Positions 23,407-36,109 of a DNA stretch of 64,000 bases are shown in pieces (the first letter of the stretch is position 1; each line of letters begins with the position of its first letter). This DNA comes from Solenopsis invicta (lineage: Eukaryota > Arthropoda > Insecta > Hymenoptera > Formicidae). The stretch is taken from the NCBI RefSeq assembly GCF_016802725.1, contig NC_052677.1, positions 14,620,329-14,684,328 of the forward strand, given 5' to 3'. The notes under the pieces are model-generated. The model ran no database searches, was not told the origin of the DNA, and saw only the letters and a program-made list of their open reading frames with translations. The translations under genes and the position numbers were made by a program.

Positions 23407-24560
23407 AGTACAGTTTATTAAAAAACGTAAATCACTCGTATCCCGAAATTCTAAACGAACGTATATACGAGCACGTGCGGCTCCTTAGTGCCTTTTTTTC
23501 GCTTTCATCGCTCTTGGCCGCAGGACGATCTCGGCGCGGTCGAGCGGACACGCACGGTCGCTTCTGGAGAAGCGACTGCGAACGATTCGTCCAAACGGGC
23601 AGGGTACCTTCCGCGCATTAATTTTTAACGGAGAGACGCAAAGGGAGCAAAGAGAAGTGTGTCTCCGGGAGTGAGAGAGAGAAAGCTGATCTCCGAATAT
23701 CGATAAGCTCGCGTGTTCGAGACCAGACTTTCTTTCCCCTATCTATTCCGCGCGATCCTGCGTCCTTGCTGTGTCCTCCTCTCTTCTTGTCTCCGATTCT
23801 TTCGGTACCTGTTCGCCGGCGAACGTCACGCTCGGTTGCCTCGTCGACGGCGTCTTTTGTGCCGTCGAGCGTCATAATGACACCGGGCAAAAACTGTCAA
23901 TGCTGCGTATGCAGCGTATCGGCTTCCACGCATGCATTAGGCGTGTCCAAAGTTTATAATGCTACTAGATACTTTCTCATACGCCGTGACACCTGAATCC
24001 GATTATGGTAATATTACCGTGCAGCAATGTCTAGGCATTTTACACGCATAATTCTAGTATGTAATATTGAAATTATTAAGAAAATTACTTGTGTGCAAAA
24101 ATTGTCGGCAACGCTTGAACACTAAATCATATTCATCTGTATACGTACGAGACTATTGATGCGTAAGAATGATCAAATGTTCAGGTTTTTATTTCATAAA
24201 AAATTTGCAATCGATTTCTTCTTGAAGAGTGTTAGCTTTGATAGTGATGGACATATTGTGTTCATGAAATAAAATCGATATAAAATTTTTGGGTAAACAA
24301 GGAAATTTCTCCTCATATTAGATTACAAGACAAGTATTCTTGAATCTAATACTTTAGCATTATAGAATATTGATGTAGACGGATATTCTTATTAAACAGC
24401 ACTTTACTTGCTCATTGTCGCGTAAAATGGCGAAATTTCCTGGACAGAATAAATTGACTCTTTTTTTACTTCATTTCTACCGATTAAACGTCATCACGTC
24501 GGCAAATAGTACATTTTAGAACACAGTATTCGTTGCGTGACCGCATCGATTAGGAGGCGC
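23407..24560. other. non-coding stretch, mixed then AT-rich
   Basis: Mixed CpG-containing sequence to about 23960, then AT-rich. A weak degenerate fold-back is visible at about 24197-24292, where AATTTGCAATCGATTT faces a diverged complement, but it is too decayed to call. Confidence 0.35.
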
Positions 24561-26430
24561 TTTTACTGTAATTCAGGCGACACGTTCTAAGCCAATTTAA
24601 CAGAAAGCAATAGTGATCGGGCATGCCTAGTGGTTGGTGAAGCGAGGTTTCCCAGACCGGTCCTCATACAAAGGGGACAGCGCTCTGTGTGCTGCCGGTG
24701 GCTTCAATAATCAGAGGCGATTACTGTCGTCTTTCCTATGTTTTTTAGTGTCCCCTTTCATCCGCTCGCTTGTCGCCGCGCGTCATCCGATTCTCTTCGC
24801 CGTGTGACGAGGAAGAGAGCGCGAGAAAAAGTCTCATAAAAAGGAGAATAAACCCAAGACGACGGTCTCGGTGAGTTGCAGATAGGAATTGTTGTATCGA
24901 AGAAGTTTAAGCCGCTTTTGGTTTAGATAACGATAGAGGGTATCGAAGAAAAAAAAAATTATCGTAAATAACATTTAAGAAAATGATAAAAACATTCAAG
25001 AAAATTTTCTTAAAAAATTTACGTAGAGACAATTTCACTTTCATTTTGCCTCGTGCTATTTCCGAGAATTAAATTGTTTATGTAATTTTTAGTTTCGAAA
25101 TTTATAGCGCGAGAAATTACGGCAGCTCTCGATCGGACAGGTGACGACTTCGAGATGTACGGCACGGCAATCAGGACTCTCGCTCGAATCGCTCGCGGTC
25201 GTTCGGAAGCGCCGTATCGTTAGTCGAAGGACATTTACGAGTGGTTTCGTCAACGCGGCGAACGAGCCGAGCGATAGCGAGCGCACGCAGACAGCCGGGG
25301 CAACCATTTATTTATCAAACTGAATTACGAGAAGCGCAATGTCGGAACACGTTCTCCAATAAATTATCCTGCGCCTCCACCGTCGGTCAAGTACATGCCG
25401 TAGTACTACTCTCAGAATTGTTAATTGTTGCGAAATGACGTAATATTGAAAACCCTTCGCAATAGAGCTTGCACCAGCGTTAAAGAGCAAATAAAATGAG
25501 AATACGAACATTATATTTCATAACTTACCGCATCCAATGTGCGGTTGCAAAATTGATCAAAATTCCCACACGGCATTTAATGCGTCAAACCATCGAAGCT
25601 TGAATGCAGCATGAAACATTGTGTTGCTCGCACAGCTGCGCCCGACGACTGGGCTCCTTTATCCGCTGTTGCATCGAACAGCGGATCGCGACACTCCGCC
25701 TCGTGACATCGAGTCACCTATGCAGTGTAACGTCAACGATTTTGACAGTCGCGCCGGTCCCACCATGATGAATGAAGGGCTCGTGAGGTAATCGACGTTA
25801 TCGTAAATCTTTCGTGTCGAGCCCATTGTGGACGACTCGCTCGTCGTCGTTCGTGTCAATGTGGTCACGAGAGAGAGCCAATCGACTCAAGTGAGGTCAG
25901 ATCTCTATCGCTGTGGAACTGGGACGAATTCGATTCTCATTCCCGATCTCTCGAAACTTTCGTGTACTTAACGAAATTTCATCTAATGCAAGAACATTTT
26001 TACATCATCCTTCGATTTTTAATCACGATCGATTATTCTTCAATTAACTTGAGAACGGTCACATTTAATTTTTTTTTACATATCCAGCGCGTAGGAAAAA
26101 TAAAGCTCACGTCAAAATTATCTCCTTTCGGCTGGTGATCATTTATATACAAAAAAATAAGGTGATTACTTCCAGATTAATTAGTAAATGTTTACACTAA
26201 CTAGAAAGACTTTGCCTGTTGGACTTTGTATAGATTTACCGTCGTCATTTGACGACGCGTGTGAGGTTAAAAACCGAGATATCGGTCTAAAAAAAAATGA
26301 TCTCTTCGACATCGGGTAGGTCTATGATTTCTGCTTGAAGCTTTCCATACTTCAGGTTATTACTTCTATTCCCAGAACGAGAATGTTAGATGGTTATCGT
26401 CGACAAGGAACGAGCAGACACCAAGGTTAG
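24561..26430. other. non-coding stretch, mixed
   Basis: A GC-richer patch at 24620-24840 has no open frame or recognisable RNA fold. The remainder is mixed with AT-rich patches. The minus-strand frame at 25089-25307 contains a CRAVHLEV string that superficially recalls retroelement integrases, but the surrounding residues do not fit. No feature is supported. Confidence 0.35.
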
Positions 26431-26960
26431 GCGCGATCGAGCTTAGCTCTCTATCTCTCTCCCTCTTTCTCTCTCACCCCGTCTGCATATCGATTTAAAA
26501 CACCCGCAGAGCGCCTTACCGTAACTCATGGCGAAATCGCGTTACGGCGCCCGTGCCTCGCAGATCATCTCTCCGCCCGCCGCTCTCCCACCCGCCGCTC
26601 GTTCCGGGACGCTGATATTAACGACACCCGGTAGATCGTAACTTTGTCACCCAACGAGAGGGAACGGGGTAGTGCTTGCCCGCCCGGCTAAGAAGAAGCG
26701 GCCTTAAAGGGCGCTTTAGCCAGCGCGCCGCCAGCTAATTGCATGCATTTTTAACGCCGAGACGTCTTAATCGGCGAGCTGTATGATGGAAACGCGTGCA
26801 TAAAGCTTTATGCTCGGGGCACCCTGGGGGAAAACGATACGGAAGGGTCGAACGCATAACCGGCGAACGGAGTGTCGTCTAAGGGGTGAAACGCGCTGGC
26901 GATAACATTTTAGCACCGACGTTATACAACGTGGATACGTGCGGAATACTTTTTACCAGA
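26431..26960. promoter_or_regulatory. candidate regulatory block with Caudal-type palindrome
   Basis: CpG-rich DNA opening with a CT-rich tract (26442-26476) and continuing with AT-core sites such as CTAATTGCATGCAT at about 26734-26747. A perfect 16-bp palindrome GCATAAAGCTTTATGC at 26798-26813 places two TTTATG half sites, the Caudal/Abd-B type, in inverted orientation. No coding frame is present. The combination suggests an enhancer-like element, by inference. Confidence 0.35.
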
Positions 26961-28841
26961 TACTTTGCCAGTTTTTCGGAATCTCTTTCCTCTCTCTCTG
27001 TTTCTCCAGTCAGTCCTTCATGACTGAAGATCACGATTTCTTCTCATTAATTTTGAAATAATTCAAAGATATGTTTTCTTTCGATTTAATACTTTCTTTG
27101 TAAAGATTCGATCAATAAATATTAATATTTCTTCCTTGTTACGAAACTGCGTAAAGATATGTTATATCTATGCGAGAAAATATATAGAAATTGTTCTTGA
27201 TGACAAAACTAAAGCTAAATCTACTGAAAAAAAATTTGCTTCTTCACGAGTGTGAGCGAAATGATGTGAGCGTTTCCCACAACATCTCGGAACGACCGGT
27301 TTGTGCGGCGAAGAATAGCGGTGAGTTTGGCGACCTATATAAATCGCGTTTCCCTCGCGTAAATGTCTGGGGGGAGGAAGGGGACGGGGGAGAAGATTTA
27401 ACGGACGTTGATGTATCGACGAGACCCGCGCCTCCGCCGCTCGACGTGGCCATCCACGTGGCGTGATTAACGCCACGCTGTCGTCCCGGCTCTTCGCGAA
27501 AGAGACGAAGAGAGAGAGAGAGAGAGACAGAGAGAGAGATTCACGAGGCTAAGGATAACTTTAGCAATGATGGTCTCACGGCTTTCGATGTCGCCGTATG
27601 TAAACGTAAATGTGGACGCGGTACTCGCGGTGTCGTTTCCAGATACGACGTCACGCCGAGTCCTTTACCTTCGACCACTTTCGTGTCTGTCGTCACCGTT
27701 TTATCGACCTTATTACGTCGCGACTCGGCGCGGGTTACACAGCTGTGAACGTCGTGTAACACTGAGACCCCCGCGCGGATATCCAGAGAGAGATCCAGTT
27801 TTCCGTGCCTCGTTAATTTTTATTGCAAGCAGAATACGAAGAGTCGTGTTTAATCGCAACCATTTTACTTTTATATTTATCTATACGCTTAAAAGATTTA
27901 ATTATTCTTCACGCATTGATTACAAAGAAATAATGGCTGAAAGAAATTAGACACATTTTTTTATATTACAGAAAATGACAATTTAATTCTTTTTAGCATG
28001 ACATCCTGTACAATATTGAGCGTATAAACAAGTTTCAAAGGTATAATCATTTGTATAAAATGCTATGTATAACTCTTAACTGATTTAAATATCGTTTTGA
28101 ATAATATCAAAGATCACGTTTCTTGTTTCTTCTATTACTTAGAATACATTAATTATTTATATATTTTTTAAATATTTTTTTATTTTTTCTATAAATTTTA
28201 TCAGCGTAATGATGTAAATATAGTGATTGTAATTAAAGAAATTTAGCTCTTTAAACTCTTACAAAACATAAAACACTGATTAACTAAAGATCTGTTGTCG
28301 GTATTGTAAATATCGAGGAGCTGCTTTCTGTCGAATAATCTTTCTGATGCTGCGATTATTCCGTTCGCTATCTCATATATCCAATAACGGCGAAATTTGG
28401 CGAATCCCTTGCGCGGAGGTATTGCACCTACATCTCGTAGCGAAGGCGCCATGAATCGCGAAAACAACGTAAGCAACGAGCGGACGCGCGCGAAATGCTT
28501 GACGAGGCGTGCTCGCCGGCAGCCTCGTTCGCGCTCATTACTCTTTGGCGGCCGCGTCATTTGTCTCCCGAGGATAATCGACGAGTCGGGGCGGAACGCG
28601 CGCGCGTTCGCTCGCGCCGAACGAAAGAAGAGAGACAGAGAGAGAAGAGCCGCGATGCGAAAGTAGACGCGAGAAAGAGCGAGACGGGGCGACGGACACG
28701 GATGTGCGGTAATGGGCCCGGGCGCTCTCTCCCGCTCGGAGCGAACGAGAGCGGACAGCTCTCGAGGAGAACCCCGCAATTATGTAATCGCTGTGTCATT
28801 GCGTTAAAGTAATTCCATTAGCTGACGAGGGCCCAACCGAA
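26961..28841. other. non-coding stretch with GA tract and CpG-rich block
   Basis: AT-rich at 27000-27240, CpG-rich at 27240-27800, AT-rich at 27830-28260, then CpG-rich to 28841. A minus-strand frame of 178 codons at 28243-28779 overlaps plus-strand frames and a purine-rich run and has no motif. TAATGGGCCC occurs at 28710-28719. Confidence 0.4.
27508..27540. repeat. (GA)n microsatellite
   Basis: About 15 GA/AG units, interrupted once by CAG. Confidence 0.9.
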
Positions 28842-28861
28842 GGCCGCCGCCGCCGCCGCCG

Positions 28862-28899
<38 letters not shown>
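28842..28899. repeat. compound (GCC)n-(GAC)n trinucleotide repeat
   Basis: About six GCC units run directly, through GTC, into about twelve GAC units, then GAGG. Two different trinucleotide repeats abut, with no frame that would make this a coding homopolymer with support. It is followed at 28917-28937 by the near-palindrome ACGTACGTACATACGTACGT. Confidence 0.9.
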
Positions 28900-29243
28900 G
28901 TGCGTCTCCGCGTCTCTACGTACGTACATACGTACGTCAGTATATCGTCAGGATATCGCGAGGTCGCATTCTCACCTTTTCACCTTCTTCCCTCGCGGCA
29001 TGTCTTCCGTCGACAGGTTGATGGCGAGTCAATTGTATCGGCGATTTTAATGCGCTGCCGCCCAGGCGAGTCACGCCGGACTGAATTCACGCGGACCGAT
29101 CGCGGAACGCGGCTTTGATTCCGATCTCGCCGATTTCGTTCGACAGAGCGGACCTCGATCAAAATAACTGAAGCTCCGAGTAGCCGATTACGATTGGAAG
29201 CAACGCGTCACGGTATGTTGTAAAGTCACGTTGCAATAAATAA
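28900..29243. other. CpG-rich non-coding stretch
   Basis: CpG-rich with short motif-free frames on both strands. Nothing specific apart from the ACGTACGT near-palindrome at its start. Confidence 0.35.
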
Positions 29244-29378
29244 TTATGTTGAACCAAAAAAAAATATATTACATTGGACATTTAAACTGGTTGTTAGTAC
29301 GTCAAAACTTTTTGCAGCAATATTGTCGTGTTTGAGCTTTCTATATACTTACATAATTATTTTGATGGTCCAACATAA
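29244..29378. mobile_element. possible short inverted-repeat element
   Basis: TTATGTTGAACCA at 29244-29256 and TGGTCCAACATAA at 29366-29378 are inverted copies with one mismatch, enclosing about 110 bases of AT-rich DNA. The TTA-GTTG-ACCA form is loosely like mariner ends. With only 13 bp of repeat and no target duplication, it may be a chance inverted pair. Confidence 0.3.
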
Positions 29379-30490
29379 AATCATTTTTTAATCTGCGTCT
29401 AGTTAAATTTTCGGATAACGCAGTAAAATTGTTCTTTCTGTGTATCCATTCTTGTAGAGATTAATAGATAAATGATTTTTTAATGAAGCAGTCAAACGTG
29501 TACTGGCGAAATGTTCTTATTTTATTTGTCGCAGTTCTTAACAAGATCGTGTAGATAATGTCCTTTTTTTTTTTTACATTGAATCGTACAAGATCTTGTC
29601 TTCTTTTGTTCCATCTCAGCATGATTTCACCTGACGCGCCGCCAGGATTAAACTCATACGCGAGAAGTAGGTACACGGCGATCGGCGAGCGCAACGGTCA
29701 CATCGGGACTCGCGTGATTCGAGTCGGCTTCGAAATCGGCCGTCTCGGGCCCCAGGCTCTCCGCGCACCATGGCGTCCGCGATTAAAATCTCGTTGGTCG
29801 GCGATGTCACCTATGTCTCGCTGCGCGCGATATGCGACGATGGAATCCCTGACAGGAGGTCGCCGGATCCTCGTGCCCCCCCGGTGGCGCATGAATCACC
29901 GGCGAGAGAGTCGCCGCGTCTTGTCGGGGCCGCGTGGAAGGTGACAGCTGTCAAGTGGCTGCTATGTACGGCGTGTGTAGGTGGTACGTGGGTCCCCACG
30001 TGGAATCCCGTACGCAATCGTACACGTCTGCCTGTCGCGACACGGACACGACACGGACGTGCCGCGCGCAATGGCGCGCACGTTAACGTTATCGGCCGAT
30101 AGGATTGGGAAGATCGAGGATCCGGATCGAGTCGATGAAAGCCTTAGTCGAATGCCTACCGTGTCGAATACGTACGGTACAGATGGAAAGGCCTGATTGT
30201 CTGCGGTCAATTATGTCATCCTCCGATAGGATTTGAAAGAATGCGGGTAGCTTTCGATACATGACTGACGATTTGTGATTAGAGAAAGATACGGTTTTTT
30301 CATGCAAAAATTTATTAAGCTAAAATTAGAGGCTTTGCAATTCTTTCCTTTTTATTTTAATAATTTTAGTTTTCTTAAACATATGACGAACTTTTCACTG
30401 AGGTACATATTTTTTCAAAATAACCCTCAAACGAGACCACATTTGTTCAAGTTGAAAAAAGACTATAATTAAGAATTTTATATATATGAT
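29379..30490. other. non-coding stretch, AT-rich with a CpG-rich centre
   Basis: AT-rich to 29640, CpG-rich at 29640-30200 with overlapping frames of up to 128 codons on both strands and no motif, then AT-rich. No repeat or element is supported. Confidence 0.4.
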
Positions 30491-30545
30491 ACTTTCATAC
30501 TTATATAAGATATTATGTATTTATCAAGTGTATAAGTATGAAAGT
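30491..30545. repeat. perfect 15-bp stem hairpin
   Basis: ACTTTCATACTTATA at 30491-30505 and its exact reverse complement at 30531-30545 enclose a 25-base AT-rich loop. The perfect stem is unusual for the surroundings. It could be a fragment of a palindromic miniature element or a hairpin RNA. The stem is shorter than a typical pre-miRNA. Confidence 0.6.
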
Positions 30546-32184
30546 GCCATTTTTCTTCTATTTCTTAGGGCATTAGTACATTTTATTAGTTATGTCATCT
30601 TTCCTCATAATATTTAATAACTGCATTCTAGATACATAACGATTTATAATGATAACACGATAACATCTAAGAAAATTACGTGATGACATTTAAGTAATCA
30701 ACTCAATTCAAAAGAGCAAAGTTTAATAACGTGTAGTTATAACGTTACTCAATTAATTCTCTATTTTTTTCTTCTTTTTTTTCGAAATATACAGCGAACG
30801 CGGCTTTCACACAAATATTTGACATGCTATTTCCCGAAGGCGTGTACTTTTGTCGAGCAGTTCGACGATGAAATTCGTTATCCCCGGATTGTTATCCTGT
30901 CCACCTGTCCCGGCGCCATTGCACATGCACGCATCCACGCACGCCCGGCTTGCCTTGACCCGCGGGGCGTGCGAGGTGCCTCGAGGGGATGCTCGTCGAT
31001 CGCGACGTTGTAGCCGGGAATTAAGGTACCGGGTGACCGCCGCGCGAGTCTCTCGCCGCTTAATAATACCCTCGCCGTGGCCTGTCACGCTTATTTTTAA
31101 ATCGCTGGCAATCGGTGCGCACGGTCGCGAGCCTCGTTAGCATAAGTCGAGCCTCGACTAGACGACGCGACGCCGACGGGAAACATTGCGACGGCTGTGA
31201 TGCAACGCGAGCCCGGCTCGCGCAAGTATGCCCCGCGGCCATAACAGCGCGTTTTACGAGCGTGGATTATGCAGTTACGCTCGATTCGCAACGTACGAGT
31301 CTCTGTCCGCGAACGAAGAGGTACCGTCATCGGGCACTCGAGGAATGGGCACTCGAGGAATATCTGCCGTTTGTCGCGGAATGATTGATAGACGGTTCAT
31401 TCGAGAGCGCGTCGCGTATTCTTCTTGTTCCTGGTTCCGCGACAATATACGTGAAAATTGCAAATCGCTGAAATTGAACTTAACATTGAACTGGCGGCGA
31501 AACACATGGTTGTTGATTACAACGGAAAATTTATCGGACCTGTCATAAAACAAAAATTTCTTTATCACATTTCTCGTAAAAGATCATATTCAACTATTTT
31601 TTTTTCTTTTTTTTTTTTACTCAATTCACAAACGAGTAATCAGAAAAAGTAGGTATATAGTGAGAATTAAAAGTCCTTACGCTATTTATTTATTAATGTG
31701 AAATTAATCATTTCTTAGTAATCAAGGACTGAAATCCATTATCTTCATTTAAAGTTTTTCTAAAGCATGGATATTAGCGTCTGTTTATAGGCGTAAACTA
31801 TAGTTATCTTGAACGAGGTAACGCGAGCTCTTCTCAAAGTGGAAAGCGAATTTCTAGATTAGGAACAAGGTGGAGAACGCTCGCGAGGTGGAGAACGTGC
31901 GATAAGCGCGCACGAGGTCTGGAAGCGTTCTACGGCGGATCTCGATGCACGATCCTCGGCGATGCACGGTCTGTTACCGGTACCCGATCTCGCGAAATCG
32001 CCGCGATCCGAGGCAGAGTCGCTGCACTTTGCGGCCACGACCACTGCTGGATAACGCGTCACAATGGCGAGGCCCAGCGTGACTGGCGTTAGGTGTTGGC
32101 GCGTCTATCACGGTCGCGTACACGGTGCCACCCGGTAATTTAGTGCCGAGTCCGCAGTCGATTTCTCGAAGCGATAAAACCACA
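30546..32184. other. non-coding stretch, AT-rich and CpG-rich alternating
   Basis: AT-rich to 30790, CpG-rich at 30790-31450, AT-rich at 31450-31850, then CpG-rich. It contains a 15-bp tandem pair (31332-31361) and a 19-bp-period near-duplication AGGTGGAGAACG at about 31868-31898. No coding frame is recognised. Confidence 0.4.
31332..31361. repeat. perfect 15-bp tandem duplication
   Basis: GGGCACTCGAGGAAT occurs twice head to tail without mismatch, so the duplication is recent. Its length is a multiple of three, but no credible gene overlaps it. Confidence 0.85.
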
Positions 32185-32370
32185 TGAGGCAGAGGCGAAG
32201 GGGGACGAGGAGAGAATGAGAGAAAGAGAGAGCGAGCCGTAGCGAATAATTCTGGACTGAATCTATTCCACGTGGAAGAGAGAAGCGCGAAAAGAAGAAG
32301 AGAGGGAAACGAGAGAACGGGCAGGACAAGGAAGAAGAAGAGAGAGACAGCGAGCAGAGGAAGAAGGTGA
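32185..32370. other. purine-rich strand-asymmetric tract
   Basis: The plus strand is dominated by G and A (GAGA, GAAGAAG and AGAGAGAC words) apart from a mixed patch at about 32235-32270. It is a degenerate purine repeat, so frames on the opposite strand are Ser/Leu/Phe-rich artefacts. Confidence 0.6.
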
Positions 32371-35300
32371 AGCGGGATAGCGGATGGCTCTTGTATCTCG
32401 ACGTTTGAATCGAACGATGCGAGACGGACATGCCGGGCGCCGTCGTTTCATTGCCGCGATTCAACAGTAATGACAGAACCGTAACTAGAGAGGCATCTCC
32501 TTGCTCCTCGTTGTGTCCTCTTTCTCTCGTTCCCGCGCGCGTCCTATCGCGCCGATCCATCGTGAGATGCGCCGAGATAATTAGTCCATTAAGGAACGTC
32601 TCGGAGATCGGAGGTAAAGTCGCAATAAAATCATCACTTTTTCCTGGGACAGCCTGACAATTGAAATCGCCTCCGGAAACGTATTACGAGTGTCAAGGAG
32701 CATAACGCTTGTAAAATTTATAGCTAACGATAATAGACAAGGTCTACACAGCAACAAAAGTAATTGTAAAATGGAATACATATTAATACTGTTTAATGTG
32801 TCATGTCATTAATTTTTTAATCATGAATTGAACCATTGTAATATGTTTTTGTTTTCATAGCAATCTCCTAACTGGATCTGTCGAGAGGCCAATAGGATAC
32901 AACTCAATACATCAGGAAAACGAAATTTAATCAGAGTTTTCAATGCATTAGATACGGTTATCGCAATGGATGTTCAATCTTCACGATCGTATCAAAAGTC
33001 ATTTAAACCAATTGCGATCTCGGTTATACTTTGTGCTAAATCAATCTGTCCGTCAATATCTAAAAGATCGACTTGTCGATGGAAATGATTCATGCAATTG
33101 ACATCGGCTAGTTGCGGATGACTGCGTTGGTTGTACGATTACCGTTTCACGATTCATGCAGAATGTGATAACCGTAGAGTTCAGTATAGATGATTAATTA
33201 AACAATGGGTATTAGCACCAATGATCAATTTATATGAAAGCACGTTTTGGTGATCGATAAAAGGATGATTGTATTAGTGAATTAAAAATACGAATATGAG
33301 CTCGAAAAAAATTTACATACGTAGAAATAATATTATCAAACTTATCTATTATCTATTAGCTTTACATTATGTTCATATAAAAATATGAAGCGTATTTAAA
33401 AATTACAACAGCAGTCTAATTTGTCCTAAAATCGAATGTATCTGAAAAAAGTGATTTTCAGTCCAAAGCCTTTCCACCTTGCTATCCCGTGAACGTACCG
33501 GAAAAGACGTTCGCATTGTCCGTGTACCTATTTTTCGCTGTCAATCGACACTTCAGCCGAACGTGGCGAGACAATAGCGAGTTCGTGCGATCGTTTAGCT
33601 TTTGCGATCGTGTACCTGCCGGGATGCTCTGCGTTACACTTCGTAGAAAACGTCTATGACATCGAATCACGAAAGTTCCCTCCCCCCCCCGTCCTACCGC
33701 TATTTCGTGCGACCATCATAAGAACTCTGTCGTGATTTCGTGACGGTTCTACCGCTCTCTCTCTCTATTGTCGGACGTCGATGAAGTGTAACAACATTAT
33801 ACACGGATGACACAGAATCCCGTCGTGAACCGGTCAGCATTCTTGTTAATTTTATCATTCCTTTGTAATGGGGAGTCGAAATGAGAAAGTGAATGAAATG
33901 TATTATATAAAACAGATGCAGAACCAATGGTCTCTAAATTATTCCGATCGCGCAGCTGACAATCTCAGCATTTTAATATACGAGTATATAATATCTAGAA
34001 GCACAGATCGCAACTGACGAAAGCGATGTCCATCCGCGAAAAAGATCCAGCTATGCGAAAGGCGCGGCAATTGCTGGAATGGAATCCGTCGCGCACGACG
34101 TTCGAGGAAGAGGAGAGGAAGAGAGGAGCAGAGAAAGTATCTTTTCAGCGAGTACACGCCGTGCGACTCTTTTTCCCCTGCTGTCTCGTCGTCCGTACGC
34201 GGCACACAGAAACCAATAGTCCAGAACGCGAGTGCGCCAAGGCCTTTACGACGCGCGGCCGCGTTTACGGCTGTTTTTCCACGGACGTCGTAAACGCGTA
34301 GCGGCCGACGATCCGCGGCCCGAATATAAACCGCGGGATCGACGATCGTGTCCGGTGACACGGCCGGACGATCGCTCGTTCGTTCGCTCGCTCGCTCGCT
34401 CCGCAGATTCAGCGAGCAAGTGAGCCCGTGGGAACGCGACGCACTCCAGCGGGATCCGTTCGATGCTTACGCGAGGTCGGGATCTGAGAAATGTGACATA
34501 CAGGTAGATTTAGGTACCAATGCGAGCGTTGGCGCTAGGATCGAAGTCCATTATCATGATAGCTTTGCAAAAGTTTATTGCAATATTGAATCTTGTCGAA
34601 CCGCTCGTTTTCATAATTATATTTCAATGGATAAGATATGTATACAGAGAGTTATGGCATCAGTTACGTAAAATGGTAGTGATCATACACGTGTGCCTCC
34701 ATGAAAAAGAGGATTAATACGAAACGACGTAAACTATGCTATAGGAGGACGGATTTGATTTACATTTTACATTCCTCGAGACACTCGCCATGCAATCTAA
34801 CTGTCTAATATCAGTAATACTTCAGATGGCTGTTGGGATAGCGTTGATTATACTTTCTGAAAGATGAACGCATTGAAGTCATAGCGGTTTTCTATTGACG
34901 GCATATCGGTATCCACGGTGAAGAGATCAGACATTCGTGGCCCTGTACCTATCGGCTGCGCCTTCGGCGACCATGACCATCAGCGACATTCACCATGCTC
35001 GTTTCCCATGTTAACCGTTGCACGCCTTTTCGATCGCCGCTCTCGCCTATGCGGCTCCCTCTTGATCAGTTTATCCGCGAATCTATGTAATACGGAAACT
35101 ATATTATGGAGCCCCGACCATGGAATATCTCGATCACGCGGAGCGACTCGCTCGTCCGAGTCGATGTTCAAACGGTGGGAAAAAGCGTGGAAATGTTGCG
35201 GCTAGATTCGACGGGAACGTCGATGCTCGCGTGGATCGTCGAATCTGAAGACGATGGCAATAGCGCTATTCACAACAGTATTAGGTACATACATTGACTG

Positions 35301-36109
35301 TATCATGATAATAACAACGTGAGACAGCAATAGATAATACAATAAATAAAATAGAGAACGCAACGTATAAGACAGAGAAAAAATTATTAATAATATGTAA
35401 GAGTCAATTGTTATTTAGAAGTGACAATTCTCATGGAATAAATCATGGGTAGAGTATGAGAGAAATCCGAATTGATGAAGAAGCATGTATAAATGCAAGT
35501 CGAACGACCAAGAGTCTTGATAATTAACCAGTAGCGGATCCGCGTTTATTATGCGGCTTTACCATGATTAAGGAATGACAGTAAGATACGATAAATTTAA
35601 TTCCCTTGGCGAGGATATACGACATTTTAGCGATATCTCGTGCGAGCAGAAGGCGATCAATTCTGGCGGACGGTTCCATGTCTCTACGAGCCGGTCGATA
35701 TGCGAACGTCGATCGTCACTTAGCGGCGCATCAGAAGCCACTGATCTTAATTCGCTTATCGGATTACTCGACTGCTGCGGCGTGCAATAGAGACGTTCGC
35801 GTCTGAGAGATAATCCTCCCGGTATGATAATTACCAAAACGATAAAGTCGTTTCGTCAACGTTTTCGTCGTGCACCATTCTCGGATCAGCATGGACATTT
35901 TAAATACCGTATAAATATTCATAATCGTATTTTTTTTTCGCACAGCACTGTAAAAATATTTTTTTTAATTTTTTTGCAAGGATAATATAGAAATTAGCTT
36001 CATAAAAATCTTATAGCAAAATAATGAACTATTATAATGTCGAATTTTATTTTGAATTAAATAGAAAAACAAAACTTTAATGTTTCTACGAACTCTCTTA
36101 TATAAAATA
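32371..36109. other. non-coding stretch, mixed and AT-rich
   Basis: AT-rich at 32680-33480, mixed at 33480-33900 with a run of nine C at 33682-33690, CpG-rich at 33940-34500, mixed at 34500-35880, then AT-rich. The 140-codon minus-strand frame at 33939-34361 and its plus-strand shadows have no motif. Nothing else can be supported. Confidence 0.4.
34373..34402. repeat. (CGCT/CGTT)n tetranucleotide repeat
   Basis: About seven CGYT tetramers lie in a row within a CpG-rich block. Confidence 0.8.

Noticed and set aside
24197..24292. Degenerate fold-back in AT-rich DNA
   Set aside because: Arms match at only about 70% over about 30 bp in low-complexity sequence, which is not separable from chance.
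24620..24840. GC-rich patch considered as a structured small nuclear RNA
   Set aside because: It does not match the conserved parts of U1, U2, U4, U5, U6, U11 or U12 that I know, and no clear stem set is visible.
25089..25307. CRAVHLEV string resembling BEL/Pao-type integrase
   Set aside because: Only eight residues are similar. The expected acidic catalytic residues and following conserved segment are absent, and the flanks do not fit.
28243..28779. 178-codon minus-strand frame
   Set aside because: It is Arg/Ser/Leu-rich, overlaps a purine run and open plus-strand frames, and has no domain.
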